Shown here: piece after piece, positions 17,399 to 24,179 of the stretch
Layout of the letters: every line of letters starts with the position of its first letter
Numbering within the stretch: position 1 is the stretch's first letter
Source of the DNA: Phenylobacterium sp.
GTDB lineage: Bacteria > Pseudomonadota > Alphaproteobacteria > Caulobacterales > Caulobacteraceae
Direction: 5' to 3'
DNA: 38,776 bases
Assembly (NCBI RefSeq): GCF_024508875.1
Contig: NZ_JANINU010000120.1
Location: 1-38,776, forward strand
Program-made: the position numbers and the translations under genes
Notes under the pieces: generated by a model
The model's database searches: none
The model's input: the letters and a program-made list of their open reading frames with translations, nothing else
What the model was told of the DNA's origin: nothing

Positions 17399-17570
17399 AT
17401 TCGCCACACGCGGGAGGCGAATTTCCGACACAGAATGGGCAACGCCGTGCTTGCGTACGCTGTACGGCAGAGCTTCATGCCCGCGCTTGCCTCGCTGTGC
17501 TTCGACGCAGGCGCAGCCTCCGGCGCTGGGGAGCGTCGGAGGCATCCTGCGCCCGACCGGCGGGCGCTTT
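17399..17570 (+). ncRNA. Candidate structured RNA with terminator hairpin (leader or small RNA)
   Basis: The 386-bp gap 17272-17657 has no convincing gene but holds four consecutive hairpins: ATTCGCC/GGCGAAT (17399-17422); GCCGTGC/GTACGGC (17444-17468, one wobble); GCCTCCGGCGCT/AGCGTCGGAGGC (17516-17543, 12 bp, GGGG loop, one wobble); and GCGCCCG/CGGGCGC (17549-17567, 5-base loop) followed by TTT. TGCGCC at 17548-17553 could instead pair with GGCGCA at 17510-17515, giving two mutually exclusive folds as in attenuators. An AT-rich TTTTGTAATCAAG at about 17383-17395 might be its promoter. It precedes the amidohydrolase gene by 88 bp. No known RNA class was recognised. Confidence 0.4.
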
Positions 17571-17657
17571 CCCATAGATCCAACGATCGCGACGTCCGCC
17601 AGTTGCGGCGAACTCCGGCGGCGCTATCGTCGCCCCCGGAGTTCGACGGGGGATATG

Positions 17658-19319
17658 ATGGGGCGTTCGGCGGCGGCCGTGCGGCGGCTGGGAAGCCTGG
17701 CCTTTGCCTTGGCCATGGCGATCGGGACGGCGTTGGCGGCGACACAGCCCGCCCTGGCGCAGGCGCCGTCCGCCGCGCCGGTAGCCAAGCGGGTCATGCA
17801 CCCGGCCCCACCACGCCGGACGAACGAAGGGCTGGGCCCCTATCGCAAGCTGGTGATCCGGGGCGTGACCCTGATCGACGGGACGGGCGCGCCGCCGCGC
17901 GGGCCGGTCGACATCGTCATCGAGGGCGACAAGATCACCGACGTGATCCAGGCGGGCTGGCCCGGCCTGCCGCTGAAGTCGAACCGCGCGCCGCTGGACG
18001 CCGACAAGGAGATCGACGCCACGGGCATGTACGCCCTGCCCGGCTTCGTCGACTTGCACGTCCACGGCGGCGACCCTGTGAAGTCGCCCGACCTGGAGTA
18101 CGCCTACAAGCTGTGGCTGGCGCACGGGGTGACGACGGTGCGCGGCGTGAGCCTGGCGCCGCACGACATCGCGGTGTCGGAGAAGGCCCGCAGCGCCCGC
18201 GGCGAGATCGTCGCGCCGCGCATCTACAACTACCAGACCCTGGGCTCGGGCTGGAGCGGCGGGCGGATCGACGGGCCGGCCAAGGCGCGCGCCTGGGTGC
18301 AGTGGGCGGCGAAGAACGGCGTCGACGGCATCAAGTTCTTCGCCCTGATGGACGAGACGCCGGAGGTGATGACCGCGGCGATCGACGAGGCGAAGAAGCT
18401 GGGGCTGGGCACGGTGGCCCATATCTCGCCGCCCGGCGTGGCGGGGATGAACGCGCGGCAGATGGGCGACGCGGGGCTGGGGACCGTCACCCACTTCTAC
18501 GGCCACTTCGAGTCGATGCTGAAAGCCGGCCGGCTGCAGAAATTCCCGAACGACTATAACTTCTACGACGAGGCCAAGCGGTTCGGCGAGGCGGCCGAGA
18601 TCTGGGACGAGGTGGAGCCGGGCTCGCCGGAATGGGTGGCCTACCTGGAGGCGCAGAAGGCCCACCACGTCGACTTCGACCCGACGATGACGATCTACGC
18701 GGCGTCGCGCGACCTGATGCGGGCGAAGAACGCCGACTGGCATTCGATCTACACGCTGCCCAGCCTGCGGGATTATTTCGTCTCCACGCGCGACAACCAC
18801 GGCAGCTATTTCTACGACTGGACCACCGGCAACGAGGTGGCCTGGCGCAACTTCTATGCGCGCTTCATGCGGCTGGTGAACGACTATAAGAACATGGGCG
18901 GGCGGGTGAGCACCGGGTCGGACTCGGGCTTCATCTGGAAGCTGTACGGCTTCGGCTACATCGAGGAGCTGGAGCTGTTGCAGGAGGCCGGGTTCACGCC
19001 GCTGGAGGTGATCCAGGCGGCGACCAGCAACGGCGCGCGGACGCTGGCCGATCCCAAGGGCGAGGTCCCCAGCTTCGGGATCGTTAAGCCGGGGATGAGC
19101 GCCGACCTGGTGATCGTGCCCGAAAACCCGCTAGCTAACTTCAAGACGCTTTACGGCACCGGCCACGAGCGGCTGAGCGCAGACAACAAGGTGGAGCGCG
19201 TGGGCGGGGTGAAGTGGACCGTGACCCGCGGCGTCGCCTATGACGCGCACGCCCTGCTGGCCGACGTGAAGGCCATGGTCGACAAGCAGAAGGCCGAGCG
19301 CGCGGCCACCGGCAAGTAG
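17658..19319 (+). CDS. Secreted amidohydrolase (imidazolonepropionase/dipeptidase-like)
   Basis: A 553-aa metal-dependent hydrolase of the amidohydrolase superfamily. ATG 17658 (after GGGGG) is preferred; ATG 17655 is nearly equal, and a frame open from 17451 runs through the structured gap. The signal peptide ends near TQPALAQA (about 36). The first metal motif is His134-x-His136 (GFVDLHVHGG). Later candidates are the Lys in GIKFFALMDE, the His in VAHISPPG and THFYGHF, and the Asp in STGSDSG. KLVIRGVTLIDGTGAPPRG and DLVIVPENPL are the typical small beta-sandwich parts. It is first in a run of four plus-strand genes (next start 12 bp away). The substrate may be a dipeptide or cyclic amide; not determinable here. 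Confidence 0.9.
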   Translation: MGRSAAAVRRLGSLAFALAMAIGTALAATQPALAQAPSAAPVAKRVMHPAPPRRTNEGLGPYRKLVIRGVTLIDGTGAPPRGPVDIVIEGDKITDVIQAGWPGLPLKSNRAPLDADKEIDATGMYALPGFVDLHVHGGDPVKSPDLEYAYKLWLAHGVTTVRGVSLAPHDIAVSEKARSARGEIVAPRIYNYQTLGSGWSGGRIDGPAKARAWVQWAAKNGVDGIKFFALMDETPEVMTAAIDEAKKLGLGTVAHISPPGVAGMNARQMGDAGLGTVTHFYGHFESMLKAGRLQKFPNDYNFYDEAKRFGEAAEIWDEVEPGSPEWVAYLEAQKAHHVDFDPTMTIYAASRDLMRAKNADWHSIYTLPSLRDYFVSTRDNHGSYFYDWTTGNEVAWRNFYARFMRLVNDYKNMGGRVSTGSDSGFIWKLYGFGYIEELELLQEAGFTPLEVIQAATSNGARTLADPKGEVPSFGIVKPGMSADLVIVPENPLANFKTLYGTGHERLSADNKVERVGGVKWTVTRGVAYDAHALLADVKAMVDKQKAERAATGK

Positions 19320-19331
19320 GACAGGACCCGG

Positions 19332-20012
19332 ATGAACCCCTTTCCCGACGACATCTTCACCGAGCCGGAGGACGTCGATCCCGACACCCTGGCGAACCTG
19401 GGCCCGCTGACGCCGCTGGCGGGAATCTGGGAGGGGCTAAAGGGCATCGACCTGAATCCAAAGGCGGACGGTCCAGAACGGCGAGCCTATCTCGAACGCG
19501 TCGAGATGCAGCCGATCGACCCGCAGCCGAACGGGCCGCAACTGCTGTACGGCCTGCGCTATCACGTGCACATCGCCACGCCGGAGGAGGACACCACCTT
19601 CCACGACCAGATGGGCTACTGGCTGTGGGAGCCGGCGACGGGCCTCATCATGCAGACCCTGGCGATCCCGCGTGGGCAAACGGCGCTGGCAAAGGGCCAG
19701 GGACAGAAGGGCGACGGCAGAATCGTGGTGCGGGCCGAGCGCGGCACGCCGGGCTACGGTATCTGTTCGACCGACTTCCTGGAGTGGGCGTTCCGGACGG
19801 AGTCGTACGAGCTGGAGATCGTCTTCAATCCGGACGGAAGCTGGAGCTACACCTCCGACACCATGCTGGCCGTGCGCGGGCAGGAGGCGCTGTTCAAGCA
19901 CCGCGACCGCAACACGCTGAGGAAGGTGGGCGAGGCCACGCCCAACCCGCTGGCCCGGATCGCCAAGGGCGAAGTGGCGTCGCACCTGGCGGCGCACGGG
20001 ATCAGCGAGTAG
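19332..20012 (+). CDS. Heme-binding beta-barrel (nitrobindin/DUF1794-like) protein
   Basis: A 226-aa cytoplasmic protein. ATG 19332 follows AGGACAGGA and lies 12 bp after the amidohydrolase stop, so the two are probably co-transcribed. LTPLAGIWEGLKGID carries the G-x-W-x-G pattern of the nitrobindin/THAP4-like beta-barrel. The following alternating strands (QLLYGLRYHVHI, HDQMGYWLWEPATG, LIMQTLAIPRGQ) fit a ten-stranded barrel. Nitrobindins bind ferric haem through a His near the C-terminus and react with NO or peroxynitrite; several His are present (e.g. FKHRDRNTL), but the exact ligand cannot be assigned by eye. Longer than the typical ~160-aa family core. Confidence 0.72.
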   Translation: MNPFPDDIFTEPEDVDPDTLANLGPLTPLAGIWEGLKGIDLNPKADGPERRAYLERVEMQPIDPQPNGPQLLYGLRYHVHIATPEEDTTFHDQMGYWLWEPATGLIMQTLAIPRGQTALAKGQGQKGDGRIVVRAERGTPGYGICSTDFLEWAFRTESYELEIVFNPDGSWSYTSDTMLAVRGQEALFKHRDRNTLRKVGEATPNPLARIAKGEVASHLAAHGISE

Positions 20013-20062
20013 CGCCGAGGCCGTTTACGCGCCATGGTGACGGCGAGGCTGGAGTGGACGCC

Positions 20063-20374
20063 ATGGAAGACCTGCCCTGCCGGCACGCCCAGGCCATCGC
20101 CGACGTGACGCCGAGCGCGCGCGGCTGCGAGGAATGCCTCAAGATGGGGTCGCAGTGGGTGCATCTGCGGCTTTGCCGGACCTGCGGGCGCGTGGGCTGC
20201 TGCGACGACAGTCCGAACCGGCACGCGACAGCGCATTTCCACGCGACGGGGCATCCGGTGATCGAGGGCTACGACCCGCCCGAAGGCTGGGGCTGGTGCT
20301 ATGTGGACGAGGTGGTGTTCGACCTGGGCGAGCGGCGGACGCCGCAGCTCGGGCCGATCCCACGGTTCTACTGA
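20063..20374 (+). CDS. UBP-type zinc-finger protein
   Basis: A 103-aa protein that is almost entirely one ZnF-UBP domain. GGAG lies about 8 bases before ATG 20063. Ligands follow the family pattern: Cys-Arg-His near residue 6 (LPCRHA), Cys-x2-Cys (GCEECLK), WVHLRLCRTCGRVGCCDDS with its Cys-x2-Cys and Gly-Cys-Cys, and NRHATAHFHATGHPV with the distal His. In eukaryotes this fold binds the free C-terminus of ubiquitin. In bacteria, where ubiquitin is absent, its partner is unknown; a short C-terminal glycine-ended peptide is a fair guess. Third gene of a plus-strand run, 50 bp after the nitrobindin-like gene. Confidence 0.88.
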   Translation: MEDLPCRHAQAIADVTPSARGCEECLKMGSQWVHLRLCRTCGRVGCCDDSPNRHATAHFHATGHPVIEGYDPPEGWGWCYVDEVVFDLGERRTPQLGPIPRFY

Positions 20375-20395
20375 CTGGATCGAGAGGAGCGCGGC

Positions 20396-20635
20396 ATGAG
20401 CGAGGTCACCTACCACCTGGTCCAACACGACGGCGGCTGGGCCTACAAGGTCGGGGGCACCTTCTCGGAGACCTTCCCGAGCCGGCAGGCGGCGCATGAT
20501 GCGGCGGTGCGGGCGGCCGGCGAGCAGCGCGTGCCAGGGGCGACCACGGGCATCGTCTACGAAGACGACCAGGGCCGCTGGCGCAGCGAAGTCGAAGAGG
20601 GCTCCGCGCGGCCCTATACGCGCGTCGACGACTAG
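20396..20635 (+). CDS. DUF2188-like small protein
   Basis: A 79-aa soluble protein. GAGAGGAG precedes ATG 20396, 21 bp after the UBP zinc-finger gene. The pattern YHLVQHDGGWAYKVGG followed by SRQAAHDAAVRAAGEQ and GIVYEDDQGRWRSE (strand, strand, helix, strand) fits DUF2188, a small domain of unknown function. Its TAG overlaps the stop of the convergent DUF2277 gene (shared CTAG), so transcription from the two sides must end within or beyond each other's coding sequence. Confidence 0.75.
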   Translation: MSEVTYHLVQHDGGWAYKVGGTFSETFPSRQAAHDAAVRAAGEQRVPGATTGIVYEDDQGRWRSEVEEGSARPYTRVDD

Positions 20636-20913
20636 GCGGGCGCCTTCGTCCCGAAGCGTTCGGCGTTTCGGGCGCGGGCCTTGGCGGCCTCGACGTCGCG
20701 GTCGCGAGGCGGGGCCTGGGTTTCAAGATCGTGCAGCAGGCGATGGCCGGCCAGGAACACCGCCTCGACCGCGGCGTCGAAGGCGGCCTTGTTGGCCCTG
20801 GACGGCGTGTTGAACCCAGACAGCTTGCGCACGAACTGGAGAGCTGCGGCGCGCACCTCCTCGTCGGTGGCGGCGGGGTCGAAGTTGAACAGCGTCTTGA
20901 TGTTGCGGCACAT
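20632..20913 (-). CDS. DUF2277 family protein
   Basis: A 93-aa soluble protein. ATG 20913 is preferred because GGAGG lies about 6 bases upstream and it yields MCRNIKTLFNFDPAATDEEV, the conserved DUF2277 N-terminus; an upstream in-frame start adds 17 unrelated residues. QFVRKLSGFNTPSRANKAAF is the second conserved block. The C-terminal half is helical and ends in a charged tail. Function unknown. Convergent with, and overlapping by 4 bp, the DUF2188-like gene. Confidence 0.88.
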   Translation of the reverse strand: MCRNIKTLFNFDPAATDEEVRAAALQFVRKLSGFNTPSRANKAAFDAAVEAVFLAGHRLLHDLETQAPPRDRDVEAAKARARNAERFGTKAPA

Positions 20914-20981
20914 GGCGAACCTCCGGCGTAACCTCCAACATGGCGCGCGGACGCCGGCTGGCAAGCGTGAGCGTGCGCCGG

Positions 20982-21233
20982 CTACTTCGGCGCGGGCAGG
21001 CCGCCCGGCGGCTCGGGCGCGGAGGGCGGCGGTTGGTCGACCGGCGGGGTGGACGGGATCGCCTCCGCGGCGCCGTAGGGATCGAGGGTGGCCGGTCTTG
21101 CCGAGGCCGTGGCGTCCGGCGACGCCGTGGCGCCGTCTGCGGCGCTGGGCGGAGGCTCAGCCGTGCGGGGCTTGCCGCATCCGCTGACGGACACCGCGTT
21201 GAGGATGACGGCCAAGGCGAAGAGGCTCTTCAT
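20982..21233 (-). CDS. Small proline-rich lipoprotein
   Basis: An 83-aa predicted lipoprotein. GGAGGGG precedes ATG 21233. The signal peptide MKSLFALAVILNAVSVSGCG has a lipobox ending at Cys19. The mature part is short, Pro/Ala-rich and disordered (EPPPSAADGATASP, PPSAPEPPGG), with no recognisable domain. The residue after Cys is Gly, so outer-membrane sorting is likely. One of three small lipoproteins encoded within 1.4 kb. Function unknown. Confidence 0.75.
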   Translation of the reverse strand: MKSLFALAVILNAVSVSGCGKPRTAEPPPSAADGATASPDATASARPATLDPYGAAEAIPSTPPVDQPPPSAPEPPGGLPAPK

Positions 21234-21270
21234 GACGTCCCCTCCGCCAAGGCAACGGCGGCCGCCGGGG

Positions 21271-21591
21271 CTAGTTCCGGTAGACGTTGGTCAGGCGGCG
21301 CACCTCGCCGGGCGTGAGGCCGGGCGGCCAGGCAAGCTCGGCCCGCCACTTCACGTGCGAGCAGGTCGGGCAGTTCCAGGCGACGTAGCGGGCGAGGCGC
21401 TGGATCGGCGTGGCATGGCCGCCCCGGCGCAGCTCCTGCAGGCGGGCGATGACGCGCTCGGGATTGTAGTCCTTGGACCAGGAGCAGAGCGCGCAGGTGA
21501 TCAGGAAGCGGCAGCCCGGATAACGGCGGAAGTCGCCCATGGAAGCTTCGGGACCCAGCGGTATGCGCTTCATCGGGGTCATGGATTTCAT
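21271..21591 (-). CDS. Hypothetical protein with two CxxC motifs (zinc-ribbon-like)
   Basis: A roughly 106-aa protein from ATG 21591; nested starts at 21582, 21573 and 21540 (MGDFRRYPGC) are possible and none has a strong ribosome-binding site. A longer frame to 21687 overlaps the divergent lipoprotein gene. Metal-ligand-like pairs are FLITCALCSWSKDYN and WNCPTCSHVKWRAEL, about 40 residues apart, which suggests one zinc site made by two CxxC knuckles. RVIARLQELRRGGHATPIQR lies between. Probably a real conserved small protein; function unknown. Confidence 0.65.
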   Translation of the reverse strand: MKSMTPMKRIPLGPEASMGDFRRYPGCRFLITCALCSWSKDYNPERVIARLQELRRGGHATPIQRLARYVAWNCPTCSHVKWRAELAWPPGLTPGEVRRLTNVYRN

Positions 21592-21668
21592 TCGCGAACA
21601 AAAACAGAACAAATCGGGCTTGGGAACCACCCGGCGGTTGCGGCATGATCGCCCAAGGAGGTGTTGTG

Positions 21669-22058
21669 ATGGCGCTGTTGCGGACAATCGGATGGAGCCT
21701 GGCGGCGCTGGCGCTCGCGGCGTGCGAGCCGGCGAAGACCACGCGCCAGCCCGAGCCGCGGCCCGAGGCCGCGCCGGCGGAGGTGCGGTACCCGCCGGGC
21801 GGACCGCCCCCGGGCGCGACGCCGAAGCAGGACGCCGAATTGCAGGTGGTCTTCCAATGGCCGCTATATCTGGCCCGCACCGGCCAGCGGGCGCGGGAGA
21901 GCGCGGTGGGCTATGTGCGCACCGACGGCTCTTCGGGCGGGGTGATCCTGATCAACGGCGACGGCGCGGTGATCCAGCCGATCCCGGGCACGCTGGGTCC
22001 CGACGCCGCGGAGCAGGCGCGGCGCTGGCTGACCGCGCGCGGCTGGCAGGTTCGCTGA
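21669..22058 (+). CDS. Small lipoprotein
   Basis: A 129-aa predicted lipoprotein. ATG 21669 is set by AAGGAGG 7 bases upstream; an ATG at 21645 is upstream of that site and rejected. The signal peptide MALLRTIGWSLAALALAAC ends in a clear lipobox at Cys19. A disordered Pro-rich stretch is followed by a small alpha/beta domain (LQVVFQWPLYLARTG, VGYVRTDGSSGGVILINGDG, EQARRWLTARGWQVR). No family recognised. Its stop is 6 bp from the stop of the convergent lipoprotein gene. Confidence 0.75.
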   Translation: MALLRTIGWSLAALALAACEPAKTTRQPEPRPEAAPAEVRYPPGGPPPGATPKQDAELQVVFQWPLYLARTGQRARESAVGYVRTDGSSGGVILINGDGAVIQPIPGTLGPDAAEQARRWLTARGWQVR

Positions 22059-22064
22059 AGCAGC

Positions 22065-22406
22065 CTATTTGGGCGGCGGGCTGAGCGGCTGCTCGGACTG
22101 CGCCGGGGACGTGGGGGGCGTCGGGTTGGTGGCCCCCATCGAGCCCGAAGGGTCGCCCGGCGTGGCGCCGGTGGTCGCGCCGGCCCCGGTCGGATTGGGA
22201 TCGGCGACGCCCGTGGCCGCGCCGCCGGCGCCGGTGGTCGTCTGGGCGGGCGGCGTCGCACTCTCGGACGGCGCGGGCTCGGAAGCGTCGCCGGACGTCG
22301 CCTTGCCCTGGCACGCGCCCACGCTGAGCACGCCCGCCAGGACCGCGATGGGGATGAAGTGGCGGATCATACGGTGCTGAGTGCGCGAAGGCGGCGAAGG
22401 TTTCAC
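22065..22406 (-). CDS. Small Gly/Pro/Thr-rich lipoprotein
   Basis: A predicted lipoprotein of 113 aa from GTG 22406, which overlaps the TGA of the DsbA-like gene as GTGA and so would be coupled. ATG 22370 (MIRHFIPIAVLAGV) gives a more usual 101-aa form. Both share the lipobox LSVGAC. The mature part is low-complexity (TTTGAGGAATGVADPNPTGA, PGDPSGSMGATNPTPP), probably a flexible spacer, with no fold visible. Last gene of the amidohydrolase/dipeptidase/DsbA operon. Confidence 0.65.
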   Translation of the reverse strand: MKPSPPSRTQHRMIRHFIPIAVLAGVLSVGACQGKATSGDASEPAPSESATPPAQTTTGAGGAATGVADPNPTGAGATTGATPGDPSGSMGATNPTPPTSPAQSEQPLSPPPK

Positions 22407-23044
22407 CGGGGCGGCCCGCTCCGCCGCGCGCGGGCGACGGCGGAGGCGAGGGCGCGGTCGCCGAGGCCGCCCTGGATGAGGTATGGGCCGACAAGGTAGG
22501 TCGGCGTGCCCTGGAGCCCCAGGGAGAAGGCCTGGAGCTTGTGGCCGGAGAGCTGCTCGTCGATCTCGCGGGCGTGGTCGCGAAGGTCCGCGGCGAGGCG
22601 TTCGCGGTCGGCGCCCGCCTCGACGGCGACGTCGGCGATGCGGGCGGGCGTGAGCTGGCCGCGGGCCGCCATCAGGGCGTCATGCACGGGGAGGTACTGG
22701 CCCTGGCGATGGGCGGCCAGCGCAGTGCGGGCGGCGAGGTCGGACATCGGCCCGCGGATCGGCCAGTCCTTCCAAACCACGCGGACATTGGGATCGACGG
22801 CCAGCAGGCGGGTGATCGCGGGGTCGGTCGCCTTGCAGACCGGGCACTGATAGTCGGTGAAGACCACCACCGTGACGTCGGGCGTCGCGGCGCCGGCGGC
22901 GGGCGAGCCCCTGTCGCCCAGCACCTTGGTCACGGCTGGACTGGCCTCCAGCTTGCGGCCCGGCGGCGGCGACCACTGGAGCCACGCATAGCCGGCGAGG
23001 CCCGCGGCGACAGCAAGGGCGAGGGACAGGCGGGCGGGCTTCAC
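22403..23044 (-). CDS. DsbA-family thioredoxin-fold protein (periplasmic, membrane-anchored)
   Basis: A 213-aa protein from GTG 23044, 25 bp after the dipeptidase stop; an ATG at 23095 would overlap that gene. The N-terminus (RLSLALAVAAGLAGYAWLQ) is an uncleaved anchor or signal. The thioredoxin fold has its active site CPVC in VVVFTDYQCPVCKATDP, and the cis-proline loop GTPTYLVG near the end; the insert between is helical. DsbA-like proteins make or shuffle disulfides in exported proteins. In this operon it could service the exported amidohydrolase and dipeptidase, but it may instead act on other substrates. Confidence 0.88.
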   Translation of the reverse strand: MKPARLSLALAVAAGLAGYAWLQWSPPPGRKLEASPAVTKVLGDRGSPAAGAATPDVTVVVFTDYQCPVCKATDPAITRLLAVDPNVRVVWKDWPIRGPMSDLAARTALAAHRQGQYLPVHDALMAARGQLTPARIADVAVEAGADRERLAADLRDHAREIDEQLSGHKLQAFSLGLQGTPTYLVGPYLIQGGLGDRALASAVARARRSGPPR

Positions 23045-23069
23045 CCGGCGGATATAGGGCCGCCTCGGT

Positions 23070-24179
23070 TCAGGCGCCCCATACCGTCTTCGCATAGCGC
23101 ACGAAGTTGCCGCCCAGGATCTTCTCGATGCGGGCGGGCTTGTGGCCGCGCTCGGCGAGCAGGCGGTAGAGCTTGCGGAACTGGTCGGGGCCGCGCAGGT
23201 CGTCGACGAAGGGGTGGGTGTCGGCGCGTTCGCCCGGCGCGGCGATGCCCTTGGCCTTGCGGTCCTCGTGCTCCTTGCGCAGCGCCTCGGCGTATTTGTC
23301 GAGGTCGTCGATGGGCGTGATCGTGCCGTCGGTGCCGATGCCCACGTGGTCCTCGCCGCAGACGTTCAGCGCGTGCTCGATGTGGGCCACCACGTCGACG
23401 GCGCGGGCATGGCCCGACAGGTTCAGGAACGGCATGAAGTAGATGCCCACGAAGCCACCCTTTTCGGCGACGCCGCGCAGCTCCTCGTCAGTCTTGTTGC
23501 GCGGCAGGTCGGTGAGCGCGCGGCAGCCGGTGTGGTTGATCGAGATCGGCTGCTTCGAGGACTGGATGGCGTCGAGGCAGATCTGGCGGCCGGAGTGGCT
23601 GAGGTCGACCATCACGCGATTGGCGTTCAGGCGGTCGACGACCTTACGGCCGAACTCGGTGAGGCCCCGGCCCTCGGGCACGATCGAGCCGTCGCCGAGC
23701 TGGTTCCGCAGGTTGTAGGTGAGCTGGATGATGCGCACGCCGAGGTCGGCGAAGATGTCCACGCGGCTCGCGTCGTCGCCCATCATCGCGGCGTTCTGGA
23801 AGCCGTAGATGACGCCGACCTTCTTCTCGGCCTTGGCGCGGGCGATGTCGGCGGCGGTGAGGACCTTGATGACGTCCTTCGGATGGGCGCGGATCAGGGC
23901 GTCGTACTGACCGATGTCGGCCACAGACTTCTGGAACGGCTCGTCGGGCCCGGCCACGTAGCCGATGGTCCAGTTGACCGCCGTCAGACCCGAGGCGCGG
24001 GCGTCGGCCAGGATGCGCGGCGTCAGTTCGGGCCGCGTCCGCTCGGGGAAGTTGGGGTCGTCCAGGCCGCCCAGGGCGTTGATCACCGTCATGCCGGCGA
24101 TCGGGTCGGCGGCTGCCGTGGCGACGGCGGGCGCGGCCGCTGCGGCGGCGGACAGGGCGAGCAGGGTGCGGCGGTTCAT
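23070..24179 (-). CDS. Exported M19-like membrane dipeptidase with altered metal site
   Basis: A 369-aa peptidase M19-family protein (renal-dipeptidase-like). ATG 24179 overlaps the TGA of the upstream amidohydrolase gene (ATGA), so the two are coupled. The N-terminus MNRRTLLALSAAAAAAPA is a signal peptide with an Arg pair, possibly Tat-type. His195 (VDLSHSG), His216 (SINHTGCRAL) and Asp284 (GIGTDGT) match family metal/substrate residues. The usual N-terminal HxD is INALGG here, and the bridging Glu region reads IYGFQNAA, so the binuclear site is incomplete. Activity on dipeptides is therefore uncertain; a related subfamily with a different metal number or substrate is likely. Confidence 0.85.
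   Translation of the reverse strand: MNRRTLLALSAAAAAAPAVATAAADPIAGMTVINALGGLDDPNFPERTRPELTPRILADARASGLTAVNWTIGYVAGPDEPFQKSVADIGQYDALIRAHPKDVIKVLTAADIARAKAEKKVGVIYGFQNAAMMGDDASRVDIFADLGVRIIQLTYNLRNQLGDGSIVPEGRGLTEFGRKVVDRLNANRVMVDLSHSGRQICLDAIQSSKQPISINHTGCRALTDLPRNKTDEELRGVAEKGGFVGIYFMPFLNLSGHARAVDVVAHIEHALNVCGEDHVGIGTDGTITPIDDLDKYAEALRKEHEDRKAKGIAAPGERADTHPFVDDLRGPDQFRKLYRLLAERGHKPARIEKILGGNFVRYAKTVWGA

Noticed and set aside
17340..17420. tRNA-like look (GGTAG, TTTTGTAAT, GATTCG) in the gap before the amidohydrolase
   Set aside because: No acceptor stem can be paired and the anticodon-stem arms are not complementary; a remnant cannot be excluded but is unsupported.
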